From: Aldersonia kunmingensis
Lineage (GTDB): Bacteria > Actinomycetota > Actinomycetes > Mycobacteriales > Mycobacteriaceae
Reading direction: 5' to 3'
Length of the DNA stretch: 64,000 bases
NCBI RefSeq assembly: GCF_001646865.1
Contig: NZ_LRRB01000001.1
Location: 23,548-87,547 of the forward strand
Position 1 is the first letter of the stretch. Every line of letters starts with the position of its first letter. The translations under genes and the position numbers were made by a program. Positions 16,104-25,102 of the stretch are shown in pieces. The notes under the pieces are model-generated. The model was not told the origin of the DNA and searched no databases. It saw nothing but the letters and a program-made list of their open reading frames with translations.

Positions 16104-19100
16104 TCAGTTGGCTAGACCCCACTCGGGCCGGGATTGTTGCACCAAAGCGCTGACCGATGGGCCGGCGTCGAGGGGAGGCCTCATGAGGCCGGCGTGGGCG
16201 CACTGATCGAGAAGGGGACCAAGGGTTCGCTCGGCTTGTTCCGTATCTCCCATGCGGGCAAGACATTCCACGACAAGTAAGCGAGCGTACAGCGCGGCTC
16301 GGGTTCGGATGGTCTCTGAAATCGAGTCGGCGAGCGACCGGGCCCGCTCGTAGGCGGCCTGATGCGCGGCGACGGTATTGGTTGCGAGAAGAGTCCGGAT
16401 CTCGCCGTCTTCTACCAGCTCGAGTGTCAGTCTGGCGATACCGTCTAAGTCCGCGTCGAATCCTTCAGGTTGTCTGATAGCACCTCCGGCAGAGCCGATT
16501 CCGGTTCGGATTCGTTCGTTGTCGATGCGTGCCTGCAGGCGTTGGAGGCCGAACTTCTGGGCCAGGCGCTGTCCCTCGTCGAGGCGATGCGCGGCGGCGT
16601 CGGGTTGGTCGAGCAGAACCTTGACGCGCGCCCCGGTCGCGTAGGTCGCGAGCATGAAGTCAACGCCACCGCCCTCGGCGCCGAGGAGGAGGCTTTCATT
16701 GAGATATCGATCCGCTTCACTGATGTGGCCCTGTTCGTAGCGCACATCGCCGATAAGTGCGCTGGCCAATCGCCCGCTGTAGGCATGTTCATCGCCAACG
16801 GAGATGGCCATATTCAAGGCATCCCGGAGGCATTCCTCGGCTGCGGCGATGTCGAGTTGTTCGCGGTAGGCGATTGCCTCCATGCACGCGCCGTAGATCG
16901 CGCCGAACCGTCCGGTGGTTCGGGCGTAATACGGTTGCGCCCATCGTTGCCACCGTCGGGCATCGTCGAAGTCGAACCGGTGTATCGCGCGGAACGACGC
17001 CAGCACCGATGCCCCGCATATCACCAGCGGTCCGAGGCTGTCGGTGCGCGCGGTACACCGATCGATCGCTTCGTCGAGGCGGTCGACGCGGTCGTCGAAG
17101 AAGTCGATGCTCGACTGCACCATCGATACTTCGGCTCTCCGGTCGGCGATTTCTCCTTCTACGGTCAGGTCGTTGATCGCGTTGTCGGCGAGCGCGAGCG
17201 CATCTGCCGCGGCGCGTGGGTGGCGGAGAATCGAATGCGTCCATGCCAGGGCGATCTGGAGACCTGGTCGGCGTGCAGCGAGTTGATCCGGAAGCTTGGC
17301 GGCCAGACCGAGGAGGTCGCTCAGTTGCGACTTTTCGAGCATGGTGATCGCGTGCTGTTCGACGTTGTCCACCGCGGCGGTCGCGTCGCCCGCCGACAGA
17401 TGATGCCCGACGGCGGAGCGCAGGTCGCGGTGCTGCACAAACCATTGGGCCGCGATTCGGTGCAGTTCGATAATGCGATCGGGATCGTTGCGCTCCATGC
17501 GGCGGCACAGAAGTTCCGCGAATAGGTGGTGATAGCGGAACCATTCGCCGTCCTGGTCCATCCTGGTTAGGAACAGGTCGCGACTTTCGACCTCCTCGAG
17601 CAGCGCCTGGCTGCCGGAATGGCCGGTGAGAGCTCTGGCCAAGCTTCCGCAGATTCGCTCGGTCACCGATGTCGCGGTGACGAAGTCGAGCAACTCGGGT
17701 TCGAGATTGTCGAGCACATTCTCACCCAGGTACTCGTCGATCGCGCGGGTTCGTCCGGCCATGCGTTGAATCAATGAGTGCGGATCGGGGTGGTCACGCA
17801 AGGTCAGCAAGGCCAGTTGTAATGCCGCGGCCCAACCGTCGGTGGATTCCTCGAGGGTGGCGACGTCGGCCTCACCCAGGTGGAACTCAGTGGTGTCAGC
17901 GAGGAGCTCCTGAGATTCTGCAAGATCGAATCGTAGTGCTGTGGAATCGATTTCGGTCATCTCACGCCGGAGCAACAGCTTGTTCAAGGGCAGCCCCAGC
18001 CTGTTTCGGCTGGTGACTATGAATCGCAAATGGTCGCAGCCGCGTACGAGCAGGTAGTCCAGGACAGCTCGGGTTGCCTGGTTGGTCACGCGATGCCAGT
18101 CGTCTATGACGACAACCAATTCCTGGTCGGCCAGATGTAGCCGGTTGATCAGCGTCACCAACACGTAGTGCTCGAGATCGTCGCCGTGCGTCTCTAGCTC
18201 GCGGGCCAATCCCTGTGCGATGGAGGGATATTCGAATCCGATGGCTTCCAGAAGATGTTCCAGGAACCACGCCGGCGTGTCGTCGTCATCATCGATCGTC
18301 AGCCAGACAGACGCGACGCCTTCGCGGCTGAGGGCTTCGGTCTGCTGGGCTGCAAGTGTGCTCTTGCCGAACCCGGCAGGCCCATGGATGAGTACTAGCC
18401 GCTGCCGATGGCTGCGCTCGAGTTGATCGAGTAATCGCGTCCGGGGGACGGTGGCGTTGACGTGGATCGGCGGTCGGTACTTGCCGGTGACAGTCGGAGG
18501 TAATGACACCTCCCGCGCGGTGGGGCGTCGAAGGTAGGCAGTGCCCGCGGTTCTCCGCTCATCGCCCTCACGCCCATCACCGGCGCCGTTTTGCGGTTGG
18601 GAGCGAAGCGGCATGTCCGCGACGGATAACCGCAGCCGGATTCCAGCGTCCCGCAACGCCGCACCGAAAGCGGCGGCGGAGTGTGGACGTTCCTCGGGCG
18701 AGCGTGCCATTGCCTGCTCGATCAGCGTGCTGAATTCATCGGGGACGCCCCGCCCGCGCAGATCCGGCAAGGCTTCGGTGCTGATGCGCAGGAGTTGCGC
18801 GACCACGGCTTCGCCTTGTCGCCGTGCGAACGCGGCCTCCCCGTTGAGCGCGGTGAACAGGGTCGCACCCAGCCCGTAAACATCCGAAGCGACGGAGGCG
18901 GGACGGCCTTCGACGAGTTCGGGCGCGATGTACGCCGGCGAGCCGACGATCAGCCCGTGTGCCTCGTGCAGGTCGCCGGAAACCCGGGCGATCCCGAAGT
19001 CGGTGAGTTGTGGTGCACCGTATTCGGTGATGAGGATGTTCGCGGGTTTTACATCCCTGTGAAGCACGCCTGCCTGGTGCGCGGTCTCGAGTGCGCCGGA

Positions 19101-19508
19101 CATCATGATGCCGAGATCGAGCACTTCGGACACGGGCAGGGCGCCGGTGCTCTGGATCCGCGCCTCGAGTGAGTCCTCGGGGTGGAACGGCATCACGATG
19201 TATGGGCGGCCGGTGAACGTCACCCCGGCCTGCAGCACATGCATGATGTTCGGATGGCCGGACAGTCGTCCCATGGCCTGCTGCTCGCGAAGAAAGCGTG
19301 TTCGCTCGAGTTCGCCTGGGTCCTCGGTCAGCACCTTGATCGCGACCACGCGATCGAGCATGGGCTGGCGGCAGCGATAGATCGTGCCGAAGCCGCCACT
19401 GCCGACAACTACCGGATCGTCGAAGCCCTCGGCGCCAAGCTCGGCGACGATTCCAGAAGCCAGGCCGTCTTGTGTCGGCTCCGGCTGAGCGGAAGAACCC
19501 TCGGACAT
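16104..19508 (-). CDS. PknK-like Ser/Thr protein kinase fused to a MalT-like ATPase
   Basis: A 1134-residue fusion. Residues ~28-295 are a Hanks-type kinase: glycine loop VGSGGFGTIYRC, ATP Lys in VVAIKVL, catalytic loop LHRDVKPANILI, DFGIAR and SPAYIAPE. Residues ~350-620 are a STAND ATPase like MalT/AcoK, with Walker A IHGPAGFGKSTLA and VVIDDWHRV. The remaining ~500 residues are TPR-like helices. No C-terminal LuxR HTH is visible, as in mycobacterial PknK, which regulates transcription by phosphorylation (family knowledge). It is divergent from the phosphotransfer operon starting at 19717, so it may sense state and modulate the regulators of this locus. No transmembrane segment is apparent. 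Confidence 0.85.
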   Translation of the reverse strand: MSEGSSAQPEPTQDGLASGIVAELGAEGFDDPVVVGSGGFGTIYRCRQPMLDRVVAIKVLTEDPGELERTRFLREQQAMGRLSGHPNIMHVLQAGVTFTGRPYIVMPFHPEDSLEARIQSTGALPVSEVLDLGIMMSGALETAHQAGVLHRDVKPANILITEYGAPQLTDFGIARVSGDLHEAHGLIVGSPAYIAPELVEGRPASVASDVYGLGATLFTALNGEAAFARRQGEAVVAQLLRISTEALPDLRGRGVPDEFSTLIEQAMARSPEERPHSAAAFGAALRDAGIRLRLSVADMPLRSQPQNGAGDGREGDERRTAGTAYLRRPTAREVSLPPTVTGKYRPPIHVNATVPRTRLLDQLERSHRQRLVLIHGPAGFGKSTLAAQQTEALSREGVASVWLTIDDDDDTPAWFLEHLLEAIGFEYPSIAQGLARELETHGDDLEHYVLVTLINRLHLADQELVVVIDDWHRVTNQATRAVLDYLLVRGCDHLRFIVTSRNRLGLPLNKLLLRREMTEIDSTALRFDLAESQELLADTTEFHLGEADVATLEESTDGWAAALQLALLTLRDHPDPHSLIQRMAGRTRAIDEYLGENVLDNLEPELLDFVTATSVTERICGSLARALTGHSGSQALLEEVESRDLFLTRMDQDGEWFRYHHLFAELLCRRMERNDPDRIIELHRIAAQWFVQHRDLRSAVGHHLSAGDATAAVDNVEQHAITMLEKSQLSDLLGLAAKLPDQLAARRPGLQIALAWTHSILRHPRAAADALALADNAINDLTVEGEIADRRAEVSMVQSSIDFFDDRVDRLDEAIDRCTARTDSLGPLVICGASVLASFRAIHRFDFDDARRWQRWAQPYYARTTGRFGAIYGACMEAIAYREQLDIAAAEECLRDALNMAISVGDEHAYSGRLASALIGDVRYEQGHISEADRYLNESLLLGAEGGGVDFMLATYATGARVKVLLDQPDAAAHRLDEGQRLAQKFGLQRLQARIDNERIRTGIGSAGGAIRQPEGFDADLDGIARLTLELVEDGEIRTLLATNTVAAHQAAYERARSLADSISETIRTRAALYARLLVVECLARMGDTEQAERTLGPLLDQCAHAGLMRPPLDAGPSVSALVQQSRPEWGLAN

Positions 19509-19590
19509 CAGGCCACCTTTGTCCTGGGAATTATCTCAGAGATGTGATGCCCCGCGGTGGGCCGTCGATAACGGTGCGCACGGATTAATT

Positions 19591-19632
19591 GTGACCCAGA
19601 TCAACACTGTCCCCCAAAGTGGACTAGGTCAC
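19591..19632 (+). promoter_or_regulatory. Site 1 of the TGTCCC/GGAC dyad family, upstream of the first PEP-type operon
   Basis: Core GTCC at 19609-19612, 8-base spacer CCCAAAGT, then GGAC at 19621-19624. It is framed by a wider inverted repeat, GTGACC at 19591 and GGTCAC at 19627-19632. The right-hand half, including AGTGGACTAGGTCAC, is nearly identical to site 2 at 24958. It lies 93 bases upstream of the first gene's ATG. Confidence 0.7.
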
Positions 19633-19716
19633 GCCACCTCCGGTTCCTAGCGTTCAACCAGCGCGAACATGCGTGTTCGAACGAACCACGCCCGGCGCGG
19701 GCGGAACGGAGCAGTG

Positions 19717-20097
19717 ATGAGCGAAGACCTGATCGCGGTCGGAACCGGTGTCAATCTCTTCTCGGCAGGTGAGGTGCGAGGGGTCGCCCGTTGGTTCAAC
19801 GACACATCCGACGTGCTGTCGATCGACGATGACGATCTCGAGGAGACCATCGCGTTCGTCAGCAAAGGCGGAATGACGTTCCTTTCGCCGATCCTGCCCG
19901 ACCTGCGCGCGATCGTCTGCACGGCCGGCAGCCGGGAATCGCACCTGGCAATCCTGTCTCGCGAATCCGACGTGCCGTGTGTGCTCGCCGCCGAGTTGAC
20001 CGGATCGGTCTCCGACGGCGACACCGTCGTCCTTCACCTGTCCGACGCCGAGACGGCGCGGGTTGCGGTCGCGGCCACGGGGGCGGTGTCGGCATGA
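19717..20097 (+). CDS. Stand-alone PEP-utiliser-type phosphohistidine (mobile) domain protein
   Basis: A 126-residue protein resembling only the swivelling phosphohistidine domain of PEP synthase/PPDK. The core LRAIVCTAGSRESHLAILSR parallels the classical GGRTCHAAIIAREL stretch, with the phospho-accepting His at residue 76; the SKGGMTFLSPILPDL segment precedes it. By itself it has no ATP or substrate domain, so it must receive phosphate from another protein (the PPDK-like enzyme at 29481 is the obvious donor) and pass it on. The start is ATG 19717 after GGAGCAGTG. Its stop overlaps the next gene's start (ATGA), and a paralogue at 21293 has this domain fused to the same kind of partner, so the two gene products probably form one enzyme. 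Confidence 0.75.
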   Translation: MSEDLIAVGTGVNLFSAGEVRGVARWFNDTSDVLSIDDDDLEETIAFVSKGGMTFLSPILPDLRAIVCTAGSRESHLAILSRESDVPCVLAAELTGSVSDGDTVVLHLSDAETARVAVAATGAVSA

Positions 20098-21290
20098 CGG
20101 CCCAGCTCTCCGCGCCCGCAAATCTGACGGCGCTCTACACCGATCCGGACTACGAACCCACCCTCGACGAGTGGAACTGGCTGGTGCATGTCGCCGGCGC
20201 AGCCTACAAATCCGAACTCTCCGCCCGCACGGTGTTCGAGTCGGAACTGTTCGGGATGAACACCTACATCCTGATGTCGATGATGGAGGATTACCTGCGC
20301 GTTCCCGAGCGCATTCGCACCATTCGGAAGCACGCGACGCCGACCGAGCTCGTGCGCAAGGCTCTGCCCATCGGCAACAAGCGCAGCTTCATCAACCTTG
20401 CGGCGACGCCGCTGCACTACCTCACCGGCCGCGAGCTGTTCGTCGATCTCGGTGAGAACGAGTTGTCCGAGGGCCTCGAGGATCAGCTCGAGGTGCTGAG
20501 GTTCTGGCGTGAGGCGACGATCGCGATGCGAACAGACAACGTGCTGTTCAACATGGATGCCGAGCCCGCCAATAGTTCCCACGTCGCCGGAAGCGACCTG
20601 CTGAATGAGATTCGGGCGCACCTCGTCCCCGCCGACGACAGTGTCAAGGCTGGGATCCGGAAGTTCGGTGCACGGCTGACGGCGTACGCGTTCCTGGAGA
20701 ACTGCGACGCGCGTACGGCGGTGTGCGACACCGGCCCTTACCAGCTCGAGGACGGGACCTTCCTCGCCCTGCGCGAAACGTGCGCGGACGGTGACGGCGA
20801 CTTCCCGTGGGTCGACGGCATCCGAGAGACCCTGCCCTACCACCACTTCGTCATCGCCCACCGGCTGCCGGCCACCGTGAAGATGGACAACAACGTTTGG
20901 GGCACAGCCTGGTTCACCCCGAGCGACTATCAGGCCGACATCATCGAGACCCGCGTCTTCTGTACCGACGGTGGAGATCTGCGCCCGCTTGATTCCGACG
21001 AGGTCGCCGAGGCGACCAACGCAATTCGCAAAGCGCACCGCGCGCTGTACCAGCGCCTGGTCGAGACCGAACCCGAGCAGCGCAACCTGTACGCGACCCA
21101 GATGTACGCGTGGAAGCTCAAAGCATGGGCACGCCTCGCCGGCTGCTATGACGAAATCGATTGGGCCATCACACCGCGCATCGCGGAATCCTTCGAGAAA
21201 TTCAGCGACCCCGATCTCGCGCTCCAACTGATCGGCGGCGTTTTCGTTCCCCAAGATCGCGACGGATGCTTCCGTCCGCTGGGAGGCTAG
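20094..21290 (+). CDS. Partner domain protein of the phosphotransfer system, paralogue 1
   Basis: A 398-residue, mostly helical soluble protein with no family I can name. It shares with the C-terminal part of the protein at 21293 and with the protein at 25822 a set of conserved segments: ELFGMNTYILMSMMEDYLRV, LTGRELFVDLGE, a Tyr-x-Phe-Leu-x2-Cys-x2-Arg stretch (YAFLENCDAR) followed by a Gly-Pro-Tyr (CDTGPYQ), and FPWVDGI. No transmembrane segment or signal peptide. It probably binds the small molecule to be phosphorylated, by analogy with the separate acceptor domain of rifampin phosphotransferase; this is inference. It is co-translated with the mobile-domain gene upstream. Confidence 0.6.
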   Translation: MTAQLSAPANLTALYTDPDYEPTLDEWNWLVHVAGAAYKSELSARTVFESELFGMNTYILMSMMEDYLRVPERIRTIRKHATPTELVRKALPIGNKRSFINLAATPLHYLTGRELFVDLGENELSEGLEDQLEVLRFWREATIAMRTDNVLFNMDAEPANSSHVAGSDLLNEIRAHLVPADDSVKAGIRKFGARLTAYAFLENCDARTAVCDTGPYQLEDGTFLALRETCADGDGDFPWVDGIRETLPYHHFVIAHRLPATVKMDNNVWGTAWFTPSDYQADIIETRVFCTDGGDLRPLDSDEVAEATNAIRKAHRALYQRLVETEPEQRNLYATQMYAWKLKAWARLAGCYDEIDWAITPRIAESFEKFSDPDLALQLIGGVFVPQDRDGCFRPLGG

Positions 21291-21292
21291 AC

Positions 21293-22924
21293 ATGTCCAT
21301 TCTTGGAAAAGGGTTGCCGTCCTACGCGTTTGCGCCAGTGACGGGAACGGTTCGGCACTTCCGCTCACCCGACGATGTCATCGACTCCCTCGACACCGAC
21401 CTCGAATCGACGATCGCGCTCGTGGCCTCCGGAGGGACAACCTTCCTTTCGCCCATTCTGGGTCGGCTGGGCGGGATCGTCTGCCTGGATGGAACCCTCC
21501 GGTCCCACCTCGCGATTGTCTCGCGTGAATTCGAGGTTCCCTGCCTGGTCGGCACCGAATTGGCCGAGGACATCGACGACGGAACCGAGATCACCCTCCG
21601 CGTCGAGGCCTCGACCGGGATCGTCTCGTCGCCCGAAGAGGCAGCTGAACTGCCTGCATCGGCGGATGTGAGCGCAGCGTGGTGGGACTACATCGGGCGA
21701 GTCGGAGACGAGATCGCGGTCAAGGACTTCGATGTAAAGGTCTCGGCCGAGGCGCTCGAGGCGTTGATCGCCGAGGAACTCACCGACGACCGTCTCGACG
21801 AGCTCGTCCAGCACATGGGCCGGGCGATGAAGCCGGAACTGACGCGCCGCTCCGGCTTCACGTCCGAGTTGTTCCCGATGCTGCCGTACATGTCGTTGTC
21901 GGTCATCGAGGACTTCTACACCTATGCCGATCGGGTACGGGCGATCGATGCTGTCGTTCCGGCCGAGGCGCTGGGGCGGATGCTGCGGGAAGGGCCGAAC
22001 AAGATCAGCCCGCTGTGGATCTGGATGATCGGTTACCACTACCTGTGCGGGCGCGAATGCCTGATCAATATGGGTGAGATCGCGCCGGGCGACCACCGTG
22101 AGGACATCCGCACCGTCGTGGACTTCTGGCGGCGGCTCACCCTGGCGCACCGCGGCGACGGCACACTCGACTACAAGGACGCCGGCTTCACGAACCGTTA
22201 CCTGCCGACCGAGACCGTCGACGCGTTGTCCAGTGCATCAATCGCTCTCGACAAGGATGCGGCGAAGAATCTCAAGCGGCTCAATGCCACCGTGTCGGGC
22301 TACTCGTTCCTCTACTTCTGCGACTCCCGGGTCGGGATCTGCGACTCGGGTCCCTATTCGCGACAGTCGGGGACGGGCAACCGGCAGACGATAGTGCGCG
22401 ACTATCTGTCCCTCGGGCCCAGTTCGTGGGCATATCCATGGGCAGCCGATCTCGAGCCGCCGTTCACGGGACTCACGATGGTCCTGACCTTCGACCGGTC
22501 GAAGTTCACGGAGTTCGAGATCAACGACTGGGGAACGACATTCACCGAGCCGGACCAACTTCTCGCTGCCGTGGACGAGGCCGCGGTATACGGCTACCTT
22601 GCCGACGGCACACGCAAGCTCATCGCGCCGGAGCAATGGTCGGCGGTCGCAGCGGAGCTGAGTCGGTCTCACATGAAGCTGTACCAACGATTCGCGGCGA
22701 TGGACCGGAGCGAGCGAATCATGGCCGCGACGACCATGTACACCTCGGGGCTTCGGCCGTTCGCTGCCTATGCCGGCGCGACGGATCGCGTCGACTGGTC
22801 GATGTCCCCGAAAACCCTTGCGCTCTATCCCGATCCGTTCAATGACGACGACAAGGCCGCCGCGATATTCGGTGGTGCGCTGGTGGCGAATGAGCTGCCC
22901 GGATCGTTCTCGCCCATTCGCTGA
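21293..22924 (+). CDS. Fusion of mobile phosphohistidine domain and partner domain
   Basis: A 543-residue protein. Residues ~1-125 are a PEP-utiliser mobile domain (GGIVCLDGTLRSHLAIVSRE, His 72). Residues ~150-540 are the partner domain, with ELFPMLPYMSLSVIEDFYTY, LCGRECLINMGE, YSFLYFCDSRVGICDSGPYS, YPWAADL and NDWGTTF. The fusion shows that the separately encoded pairs at 19717/20094 and 25103/25822 work as units. The start is ATG 21293, 2 bases after the previous stop, within a continuous operon. It may be a second subunit of a heteromeric synthase, as in phenylphosphate synthase, where a phosphohistidine subunit transfers phosphate to an organic acceptor. Confidence 0.7.
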   Translation: MSILGKGLPSYAFAPVTGTVRHFRSPDDVIDSLDTDLESTIALVASGGTTFLSPILGRLGGIVCLDGTLRSHLAIVSREFEVPCLVGTELAEDIDDGTEITLRVEASTGIVSSPEEAAELPASADVSAAWWDYIGRVGDEIAVKDFDVKVSAEALEALIAEELTDDRLDELVQHMGRAMKPELTRRSGFTSELFPMLPYMSLSVIEDFYTYADRVRAIDAVVPAEALGRMLREGPNKISPLWIWMIGYHYLCGRECLINMGEIAPGDHREDIRTVVDFWRRLTLAHRGDGTLDYKDAGFTNRYLPTETVDALSSASIALDKDAAKNLKRLNATVSGYSFLYFCDSRVGICDSGPYSRQSGTGNRQTIVRDYLSLGPSSWAYPWAADLEPPFTGLTMVLTFDRSKFTEFEINDWGTTFTEPDQLLAAVDEAAVYGYLADGTRKLIAPEQWSAVAAELSRSHMKLYQRFAAMDRSERIMAATTMYTSGLRPFAAYAGATDRVDWSMSPKTLALYPDPFNDDDKAAAIFGGALVANELPGSFSPIR

Positions 22925-22948
22925 GCCTGCGTGAAAGGAGGCGCTGAC

Positions 22949-24094
22949 ATGCGCCAAGCAATGCAGAAACTTTTGAACGCCGACGAACTGCTGAGTCATC
23001 AGACACCGGAGACGTTCGCGACGATCAGTCAGGCCGATACGTCCTGGACCGAAAAGCTGTGGGCATCGCTGTTCGCTCGCGACGGATCGATTCAGGTCGA
23101 CATCGGTCTCGGCAAGTACCACAACCGCAACGTGATAGATATGTTCGCCGGGGTTTCGCGGGGGAAGGAGCAGTTGACCGTCCGCGCGAGCCGGCAGCTC
23201 GATCTCGACACCGAGCGCGTCGGTGTCGGCCCGCTCGACTACGAGATCATCGAGCCGCTCCGCAAAGTCCGCTGGGTCCTTCAGGAAAACGATGTGGTAC
23301 CTCTGCGTTTCGACCTCACCATCACCGGCGTGCTGCCGCCGTTTCTCGAACAGAAGGATGCGCAACGCGAGCCGCACGGTTTCCGCGTGCAATCCGATCT
23401 CCTCCGGTACCACCAGGCGTCGACCATCAGCGGTGAAATCTGGCTTGACGGCGAGCGGATCGAGGTTCGCGACGAGGAATGGTTCGGCTTCCGCGACCAT
23501 TCCTGGGGTGTGCGCATGGATGTCGGTGAGGTCGCGCCGGACGTCTACAAGCCGCAGCGGCTCGATGGCGACTTCATTCTCACCTGGAGCCCAATGTGGT
23601 TGCAGCGCCCGGACGGAACGAGCTACGAGATTCACCACTACCTGCAGTCGGTGGACGGTGAAGTGACCTACTTCTCGGGCTTCGAGAACCTTCCCGACGG
23701 CACCCAACGCCCATTACTGGGGATGCGGGACGAGCTGAAGTACGACCCGGTCAACCGGCGTCTGCTCGGTGGAAAGCTGACCTTCGACGCGGGCTGGGGA
23801 GAGACCCGGACGATCGAGATCGAACCGGTCAGCGACACCGGGTTCCATCTCGGCACCGGTCTGTACTTCGGATTCAAGGGCCATCGGCACGGGCAGTGGC
23901 ACGGGCCCTCGCATCTCGATGGCGAGCGGTATTCCGATGTGGCGGAACCGAATACGGCGCGCGAGGTCCACCAGTTGCGTGACTGCGTGATTCGCGTTCG
24001 CGAGGGCGATGCAGTTGGCTACGGCATCTTCGAGTCGATGGTGATCGGCGATCATCCCCGCTACGGATTGTCGAAGGAATCGTCCTTCCTCTGA
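22949..24094 (+). CDS. AttH/CrtC-like lipocalin-fold protein (DUF7064/7065 type)
   Basis: A 381-residue protein. The segment DEEWFGFRDHSWGVRMD is the hallmark of a beta-rich family related to AttH and hydroxyneurosporene synthase (CrtC), often found beside lipid and steroid genes in actinobacteria; FKGHRHGQWHGPSHLDGE near the end is also typical. No catalytic function is established for this group; a hydratase or hydrophobic-ligand carrier is possible. The start is ATG 22949 because AAAGGAGG lies 9 bases upstream; a GTG at 22931 is less likely. Last gene of the first PEP-type operon, followed by a strong hairpin. Confidence 0.65.
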   Translation: MRQAMQKLLNADELLSHQTPETFATISQADTSWTEKLWASLFARDGSIQVDIGLGKYHNRNVIDMFAGVSRGKEQLTVRASRQLDLDTERVGVGPLDYEIIEPLRKVRWVLQENDVVPLRFDLTITGVLPPFLEQKDAQREPHGFRVQSDLLRYHQASTISGEIWLDGERIEVRDEEWFGFRDHSWGVRMDVGEVAPDVYKPQRLDGDFILTWSPMWLQRPDGTSYEIHHYLQSVDGEVTYFSGFENLPDGTQRPLLGMRDELKYDPVNRRLLGGKLTFDAGWGETRTIEIEPVSDTGFHLGTGLYFGFKGHRHGQWHGPSHLDGERYSDVAEPNTAREVHQLRDCVIRVREGDAVGYGIFESMVIGDHPRYGLSKESSFL

Positions 24095-24105
24095 CCGGAG
24101 TGTGA

Positions 24106-24142
24106 AATGGGACCGCGGACAACATTTGTCCGCGGTCCCATT
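24106..24142. terminator. Bidirectional hairpin terminator
   Basis: A perfect 17-bp stem, AATGGGACCGCGGACAA at 24106-24122 and its complement at 24126-24142, with a 3-base loop. It lies between the convergent lipocalin-like gene (+) and LuxR gene (-) and would stop both transcripts. Confidence 0.8.
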
Positions 24143-24151
24143 GCTGTGTGG

Positions 24152-24982
24152 CTAGATGCGTTGTGCCCGAGCGAGCAACGCCAGCTCCATCCGGGATTGG
24201 CAGCCGGTGATCGTGAGGATTCGGGTGACGTACTTCTTCACGCTGTCCTCGGCGAGGGAGAGGATCTCCGCGATCTGAGCGTTCGACAATCCGTCGGCGA
24301 CCAACGCAACGACCTGTCGTTGGCGTGCGGAGAGCTTGGTCAACGCCGCCTGCGGCCTCGATGCGGGAAGCCCACGGACCATCGCCGACATCTGCCGGCT
24401 GAGCAACCGCAGCGTGGCAGCCTCGGCAGTGCCGATCTTGCCGGGTTCCGGGTCGAACATCCCGAGCAGCGCGGTGTGGCCCGCACTCAATTCGAGGCGT
24501 ATCGCGGCAGCGGTCTCCATGTGCCACGTGGAGTGGAGAAAGTAGCGGATGTACGCATCGGCCGTGGGGGGCAACCGGCCCATGGATTGGAGCTCGTCCA
24601 GCGTTGACACACCGCTCGCGACGAGCTGACGCATAGCGACCGGGGTGCCGAAGATGTCGTAGCGCGCCCACCGATCCTGGTACTCGGGCAGCATCTTGGC
24701 GGTCTTGCCGGCCGTCAGCGGCGCGGAGTCCTCGAACACCGTATGGAACGTCGGACCGGCGAAGAAGGACACATGCCGCAGCGCGAAATGCTCGCTGATC
24801 GCGTCGACGGCTCGTTCCTTGAAATCTGGAAGGCACGCGGCGTCGACGCACTGTTCGAGGATGTCGAAGGCGCGCTCGTAGTCGGCCTTGTCGAGGCCGG
24901 CGTTGCGTGGGGCTCGGGTTCGAGACGAAGACCTTGCGGTTCCGGAGTTCTCGGAAGTGTCCCCCAACGTGGACTGGGTCAC
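24152..24982 (-). CDS. LuxR-family regulator of the PEP-type locus
   Basis: A protein of about 276 residues with a C-terminal LuxR HTH (TKLSARQRQVVALVADGLSN, then DSVKKYVTRILTITG). The N-terminal ~190 residues (AFDILEQCVDAACLPDFKER, HVSFFAGPTFHTVFED) look like a GAF/autoinducer-type ligand domain. There is no receiver domain. It lies between the two PEP-type operons and is read away from the second. The start is uncertain: GTG 24982 gives the full length and overlaps dyad site 2; a TTG at 24967 is an alternative. It is the best candidate for the protein binding the TGTCCC/GGAC dyads, which would include its own promoter. Confidence 0.75.
   Translation of the reverse strand: MTQSTLGDTSENSGTARSSSRTRAPRNAGLDKADYERAFDILEQCVDAACLPDFKERAVDAISEHFALRHVSFFAGPTFHTVFEDSAPLTAGKTAKMLPEYQDRWARYDIFGTPVAMRQLVASGVSTLDELQSMGRLPPTADAYIRYFLHSTWHMETAAAIRLELSAGHTALLGMFDPEPGKIGTAEAATLRLLSRQMSAMVRGLPASRPQAALTKLSARQRQVVALVADGLSNAQIAEILSLAEDSVKKYVTRILTITGCQSRMELALLARAQRI
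24958..24982 (+). promoter_or_regulatory. Site 2 of the TGTCCC/GGAC dyad family, upstream of the second PEP-type operon
   Basis: GTCC at 24959-24962, spacer CCCAACGT, GGAC at 24971-24974, continuing as TGGGTCAC. Over 25 bases it differs from site 1 at only two positions. It lies 129 bases before the ATG at 25103 and at the 5' end of the divergent LuxR gene, suggesting control of both. Confidence 0.7.
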
Positions 24983-25102
24983 ATCACCGACAGTAACTAG
25001 CTTTAGCTCACATCGCAAAGAAGCCGGACATAAAAGGCCTGGTAAAGGCTTATTTCTCTGGCGTGGGCGGCGTGCGCCGCTCCCGAAATCGAGTGAGGTG
25101 AC

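Noticed and set aside
15840..16105. Possible CRISPR array or small-protein genes in the repeat-rich gap
   Set aside because: Only two long copies, with an internal palindrome and a 90-base non-repeated spacer plus fragments; no regular repeat-spacer unit and no cas genes. Short open frames there merely follow the repeat.
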